Shown in pieces: positions 59,390-64,000 of a stretch of DNA of 64,000 nucleotides (positions are counted from its first letter, which is position 1; the number at the start of each line of letters is the position of its first letter). A program made the position numbers and the translations under genes. The stretch is from Myxocyprinus asiaticus. Lineage: Eukaryota; Chordata; Actinopteri; Cypriniformes; Catostomidae. The DNA is taken from the NCBI RefSeq assembly GCF_019703515.2, contig NC_059356.1, positions 24,543,197 through 24,607,196 on the forward strand, in the 5' to 3' direction. The notes beneath the pieces were generated by a model. It did not search any database and was not told the origin of the DNA. It saw only the letters and a program-made list of their open reading frames with translations.

Positions 59390-61256
59390 TAAATAAGACT
59401 GATCTCATCAGATCACACATTACTTCCTCTAATACTCAATTATCGTCTCCCATCTCAAGTTCTTGGATATTCAACTGTTTTGATCCTGTCTCTCTTCCAA
59501 CCTTAGCAGACATAATTAAACATATAAAACTGATATCCAGTCCTTTGGATCCTATCCCTCCTCGATTTGTGAAAGACCTGTTTGACATTATAGGCCCTAG
59601 TGTTCAGTCCATTGCAAACAGCTCTTTGATTAATGGTATTGTCCCGTCCTGTTTTAAACAAGCAGCGGTTCATCCTTTAATACAAAAAAACAGGTCTTGA
59701 CCCCACAGTGCTGGAAAATTTTCGTCCAATCTCAAAATGACCATTTTTATCAAAGGTGTTAGAGAAGGTTGTTTTATCTCAAATCAACTTTTCTTTTTTT
59801 TTTTTATCAGAAAATGACATCCTAGACATATTCCAGTCTGGATTTAGAGCCAGTCCACAACACAGAGACTGCCCTGTTAAAAGTTACAAATGATTTTTAG
59901 TAGCTGTTGACTCTGGGATGGCTGTAGTGTTAATTATGTTAGACCTCAGTGCAGCATTCGACACCGTCGATCACTCGATTCTCTTGGACCGCATGGAGTG
60001 TGATATTATTGGCATCCGAGGGACTGCACTGAAGTGTCATGACCTTCATGATAGGTCATTTTTTGTGAACATTGGAAACTATTCATCCTCCTCTGGCACC
60101 CTGAAATATGGCCTCCCTCAAGGCTCTATCTTGGGCCCAATTCTGTTTTCATTATACATAAGACCTCTAGGATCTATTTGCTGCCTACATGCCATTTCTT
60201 ATCATATTTATGCAGATGACACACAGCTGTACCTATCCCTGAAAATTGGGAATGATCAGTCCCTTAAGTTCCTGATGGTCTGTCTGGAAGAGGTTAAAAG
60301 CTGGTGGTCTAATAATTTTCTCCAGCTAAATGAAAACAAGTCAAAGATTATTATATTTGGGCCTCCTAAGTATACTGAGAGGATAGCCGGTACTCTTGCT
60401 CCCTTGGCGATAACTGTGAAAGATAAAGTGAGAAATCTTGGTGTCATAATTGATTCGGCACTTAACTTTGAGAATCAGATAAATTCTGTTGTTAAAAACT
60501 TTGAGCTGGTAAGCTTTTACCAGCTCAGAATGATTTCTAGGCTAAAACCCTTGCTTAGTTTTAAAGATTTAGAGACAGTTGTTCATGGTTTTATTACCTC
60601 AAGACTAGACTATTGTAACTCTCTCTATGCAGGGGTCTGTCAGCGGCAACTGTCCTATCTGCAACTAGTGCAGAATGCTGCAGCCAGGCTACTGACTTTC
60701 ACTAAAAAAAGGGAGCATATTACTCCTGTGCTATCCTCTCTTCACTGGTTTCCGGTGCGCTACAGAATTGATTTTAAGATTTTATTAGTGTTTTTAAAGC
60801 ACTACAAAATCTGTCTCCTGAGTATTTTAGTGATGATCAAAGCCACCACAAATCTTCTAGGCTACTGAGGTCTTCAAACCAAATGCTGTTGGCTGTCCTT
60901 CTGTCCAAGCAAAAATCTATGGGGGATCGAGCTTTTTCGGTAGTTGCCCCTAAACTATGGAATAATCTTCCACTTCATTTTCGTTTGGCCCCATCTGTTG
61001 AGGTCTTCAAGTCTCAGTTGAATACTTATCTCTTTTCTCTTGCTTTTGAATCAAGGGAATCTTAAACTGGAGTTAAATACACTGTCCTTTTTAATATATA
61101 GTCTTTCTTGTTGAATTTATATTGTTATATGTATGTTATGTGTGGTGATTTTCCATCATTCTTACTCTCTTAACTGTTTCTAGATTCTTGATTGTGAAGC
61201 ACTTTGTTGTTTTTAACTGTACTATATAAAAATAAATTGAATTGAATTGAAGTATT
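59390..61256 (+). mobile_element. L2-type LINE, 5'-truncated
   Basis: Reverse-transcriptase sequence is preceded by a frameshifted stretch of the same protein (about 59390-59917). The element ends in the tandem ATTGAA tail typical of L2 (TTGAATTGAATTGAA, to 61256). No promoter region is present. This is a dead copy with one long surviving frame. Confidence 0.8.
59918..60868 (+). pseudogene. L2 LINE reverse transcriptase fragment
   Basis: 316 residues in one frame. Motifs in order: L-D-L-S-A-A-F-D-T-V-D-H (catalytic Asp, about residue 12-16), G-L-P-Q-G-S-I-L-G-P-I-L-F, Y-A-D-D-T-Q-L-Y-L (catalytic Asp pair), N-E-N-K-S-K, L-G-V-I-I-D, and the C-terminal S-R-L-D-Y-C-N-S-L-Y-A-G and L-H-W-F-P-V. 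These define the L2/CR1 clade. The first Met shown is not the real start, and the frame is lost at both ends (a further piece lies at 60883-61065). Confidence 0.85.
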
Positions 61257-62146
61257 TTCCAACACATTAGGGCCCAAAAAGCACTGTCATGTTTTTCTTC
61301 CAAAGAATTTTTTTTCTTCTTCAATTTGACATATTGTAGGCCTATAACTAATTAAACTAAAATTTAAAAGACAGGAACAATTGCTTTGAAGTCAGCTGCC
61401 TTATTAAAAACTACTGCCATTTTACTTAATGAGAAGAGTTCACACATGCCAGAGTTTAATACAAAGTCACATGACTTCAGTATGTGAAACCCCCATTTCA
61501 ATATTTTTGACAGACACATTACATTTATGCTGCTGACATCTCATTATGAGGCTGTGTCTTCAAAAGCATTTGACTGTAGCTTCAATAGGATGGGTTTACC
61601 AGGGGGCGTATAATTTCCACAATGTTAACATTACACCTGACAAAATTATACTCCCCATATTCAGGTTTACAAGGTCACAGACACATTACATTTATGCTGC
61701 TGACACATCTTGTTATGGAGGCTGTGCATTTCTCATTTTGCGTTATCACTTGAATTTTCATTGATACTGCAGTGTTCATCTCTTCGCTCGTATATACAGT
61801 TTTGACAGAGAGGGTTTCAGTTACATTTGTCTTGCTGTTAAACTGTTGTGTCTTACTGTTAATTGTGTTTTGTGTCTGTCAGTATTTCGATTTCAAAGAC
61901 ATTATGACAGATTCCTTTTATATAGAACATATATATATATATATATAAAAGAGTATGGGGTAAGCATTCATTACTATTAAACAAATTTGTTCACATCTTA
62001 TTTCTGAAGGATCTAAGGATCTAAATTGTAAATGATGAGAGAATCTTAATTTTTGGGTGAACTATTCCCTTAAAATCCTGTTAGTGATGAGTGATGATGT
62101 CTTTATAAAAGTGGTTGTTCTGAGACTGTATAATCTGTCCATACAG
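61257..62146. other. no gene recognised; MITE family A end at 62000-62074
   Basis: Two copies of GACACATTACATTTATGCTGC lie at about 61512 and 61679, so a short segment is tandemly duplicated. A family A right end (TTTTTGGGTGAACTATTCCC) sits at about 62050. A short TA run is at 61930. Confidence 0.45.
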
Positions 62147-63480
62147 GAGTGTTATGTGCACAATCTGTTAATAGTTACCATCTATATCCCTGCCCTGAGG
62201 AGAGACCTGCAGGAGCTCATCATCAGCAAGATGCTCACTCTTTAAGGGGCTCATATTAAACTGCTTATTTCATCACATGAGTCTGCCTGATTTGACTGAT
62301 GGCTTGCCAGTGACTATATTTGTAACTGTTAGTATTTGGGTTGTTGAAATGAAATACTATTTGAGAAGCTGACATATCTAATACTATTTTAAACAGCATA
62401 TTATTATGCATGGGGTTAAACTAAATAACTTGGGAGACTACATGGACTATGAGAATATTATGTGTTAACTACTGATTTACAGATAGTGCCAAATGTAGGT
62501 GTTTGACAGCTGTTTTAACTTGATTGAAAAAACGGAAGGTGTAGAACAGCAAGACGCCAGTGGAGATTCACAGTAGTTCCAGAACAGTTGCTGTAATAAT
62601 GCAACAAAAAGCCAAATGCTGACATAACACACTCATTTTGTTGAAACTCGAAGGCACATGTCTGATACTTAATTCAGGGCTAACTCATTTATATCACTTT
62701 CCTTCTGCCTTTTTTGTAAAGTCATAGATTGGACTCATTTTATTGACATTTCTCTCGTCAGTGGCAGGATGAGGATGAGGACTCTCCATTGAGACATGTA
62801 GATGGAGCTGTAATGGTTCACCCTGTGGCAGAGAGACTAGACACTTTGCTGAGAGTCCTGCTGGCTTATGTTAAAGACATCTGCCATGTTAATGGTAAGG
62901 ACATAGTGCTATTTTTATTGTTATTATTAATAATGAGATCTGACACTAAAGTGTGCCATGATTAAATGGCTATTACTTATTCACTGTTTCCCTGTAATTG
63001 TTCCTACTCAATCAGGCTCATTAGATATTGAGAAGACCAAAGCTCTGTACAGAGACCTGTTGTCTCTATTTGATAAGGTGATGCTTCCCACTAACAGTTT
63101 CTATCACGTGCAGTACTGTGCAGCCTGTGCCTGGTAACATTCCGGTTCTCCTGCAAACAAAACCGACTTTTACTGCTGATGAAGTGCACTTTAACAAAGC
63201 ATTTCATTGACAACAGTTGATTTTTAACAATGTGCATATTTTGATTACATGTCATGTAGTAGGCATTTATCGAGGACGTATTATGAGAAATAATGTAAGA
63301 GACATGAGATATGTTTTGTTTCTAAAGTAGACTTGCTTTTTTCAGGGTTTGGCTGAAGCCTTCATAGATCACTTATGGAAGCTGTTACAAAGCCCTTCCC
63401 ATTCCCCCATCCTGAGACAGTCTGCTGCTGGATACATGGGCAGCTTCATGGCAAGAGCCAAGTTTTTGCCTGTGTCATAT
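62147..63480 (+). pseudogene. rrn3: rrn3 (TIF-IA), decayed and incomplete copy
   Basis: Four exon-like pieces with splice sites match RRN3, the RNA polymerase I initiation factor. 62147-62245: E-C-Y-V-H-N-L-L then L-Q-E-L-I-I-S-K-M-L-T-L, ended by TAA where the family has L-L-K-L-D and a donor; no donor is seen here. 62762-62894: W-Q-D-E-D-E-D-S-P-L, H-P-V-A-E-R-L-D-T-L-L, Y-V-K-D-I-C-H-V-N-G. 63016-63133: K-T-K-A-L-Y-R-D-L-L-S-L-F-D-K, then H-V-Q-Y and a 13-nt deletion where F-M-F-Y-L is expected; the rest of the exon (C-S-L-C-L) is out of frame. 63346-63480: G-L-A-E-A-F-I-D-H-L-W-K-L-L, M-A-R-A-K-F-L-P. The earlier exons (about the first 200 residues) are not found to the left in this window. 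Later exons are off the edge. Confidence 0.8.
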
Positions 63481-63513
63481 GTATCTCTTATTTGATACAA
63501 TGAAGTTCAATAG

Positions 63514-64000
63514 TTAAAGGAATAGTTTCCCCAAAAATGAAAATTCTCTCATCAATTACTCACCCTCATGAATCCCAAATGTGTATGACCTTCTTTCATC
63601 TGCAAAACACAAAGAATTTTAGAAGAATATTTCAGTTCTGTTGATCCTCACAATGCAAGTGAATGGTGGCCAGAACTTTGAAGATCCAAAAAGCACATAA
63701 AGTCAACATAAAAGTAATCCTTACGACTCCAGTGGTTAAATCCATATTTTCTGAAGTGATATGGTGGATGTGGGTGAGAAACATGAATATTTAAGTCATT
63801 TTACTACTATAAATCTCTACTTTCACTTTTACTTCCACATTCTTCTTTTTTGTTTTTGTGGATGCGCATTCTTCATGCATATCGCCGCCACCTGGGCAGG
63901 GAAGAGAATTTTGTAGTAAAAACAATACTTAAATATTGATCTGTTTCTCACCCATACTTATCATATCACTTCTGAAGACATAGATTTAACATCTGGAGTC
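63514..64000. mobile_element. MITE family A, cut by the window edge
   Basis: TTAAAGGAATAGTTTCCCC at the left, then the usual core including CTTAAATATTGATCTGTTT. It lies in an rrn3 intron. Confidence 0.75.

Noticed and set aside
1..64000. A new multi-gene biological system
   Set aside because: The recognisable genes are ordinary vertebrate genes and the rest is mainly transposable elements. No cluster of unknown conserved frames is present.

Overview
The window looks like nuclear DNA from a carp-like (cyprinid) fish. Evidence seen directly: vertebrate genes split by GT-AG introns, and very many short dispersed repeats of the kinds I know from cyprinids (TTAAAGGGATAGTTCACCC palindromes, a tRNA-headed SINE, Tc1, hAT, DIRS, L1 and L2 copies). 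No prokaryotic operons, CRISPR arrays or phage modules are present.

Layout. The minus strand carries, from the right, an intact pdxdc1 (23 coding exons, 44726 to 31553), an intact gspt1/eRF3a (14 coding exons, 29542 to 16223), a PIRT-like two-helix membrane protein exon (14648 to 14391) and the first two coding exons of nde1 (2274 to 1819, running off the left edge). The plus strand carries a decayed mpv17l (46454 to 49900), an intact tmem238-like gene (53954 to 54424) and a decayed 3' piece of rrn3 (62147 to 63480, running off the right edge). From memory, NDE1, GSPT1, PDXDC1, RRN3 and MPV17L lie together on human 16p13, so this is a conserved block. PIRT and a TMEM238 paralogue sit near each other on human 17p.

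Region by region. 1-4.4 kb: nde1 5' part and small MITEs. 4.5-9.5 kb: a minus-strand DIRS-type tyrosine-recombinase retroelement, with its own nested insertions, between two inverted MITE copies. 9.9-12.1 kb: an L1 fragment split by a Tc1 3' end, then an hAT-like MITE. 12.4-14.1 kb: a minisatellite built on a 39-bp unit. 14.4-46 kb: pirt-like, gspt1 and pdxdc1, with introns full of MITEs, one clean 1466-bp hAT element with an 8-bp target duplication, and a deleted Tc1. 46-50 kb: mpv17l pseudogene. 51-53 kb: a MITE split by a SINE with a 16-bp target duplication. 54-61 kb: tmem238-like gene, DNA-transposon remnants and an L2 LINE. 62-64 kb: rrn3 remnant.

Function. The intact genes are not one pathway: nde1 is a dynein/centrosome scaffold, gspt1 a translation-termination GTPase, pdxdc1 a PLP-fold protein, and pirt-like and tmem238-like are small membrane proteins. 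The most informative biology is selective decay: mpv17l and rrn3 carry stops and frameshifts while gspt1, pdxdc1 and tmem238 stay open. My inference is loss of one duplicate copy in a polyploid cyprinid. I found no convincing new multi-gene system.
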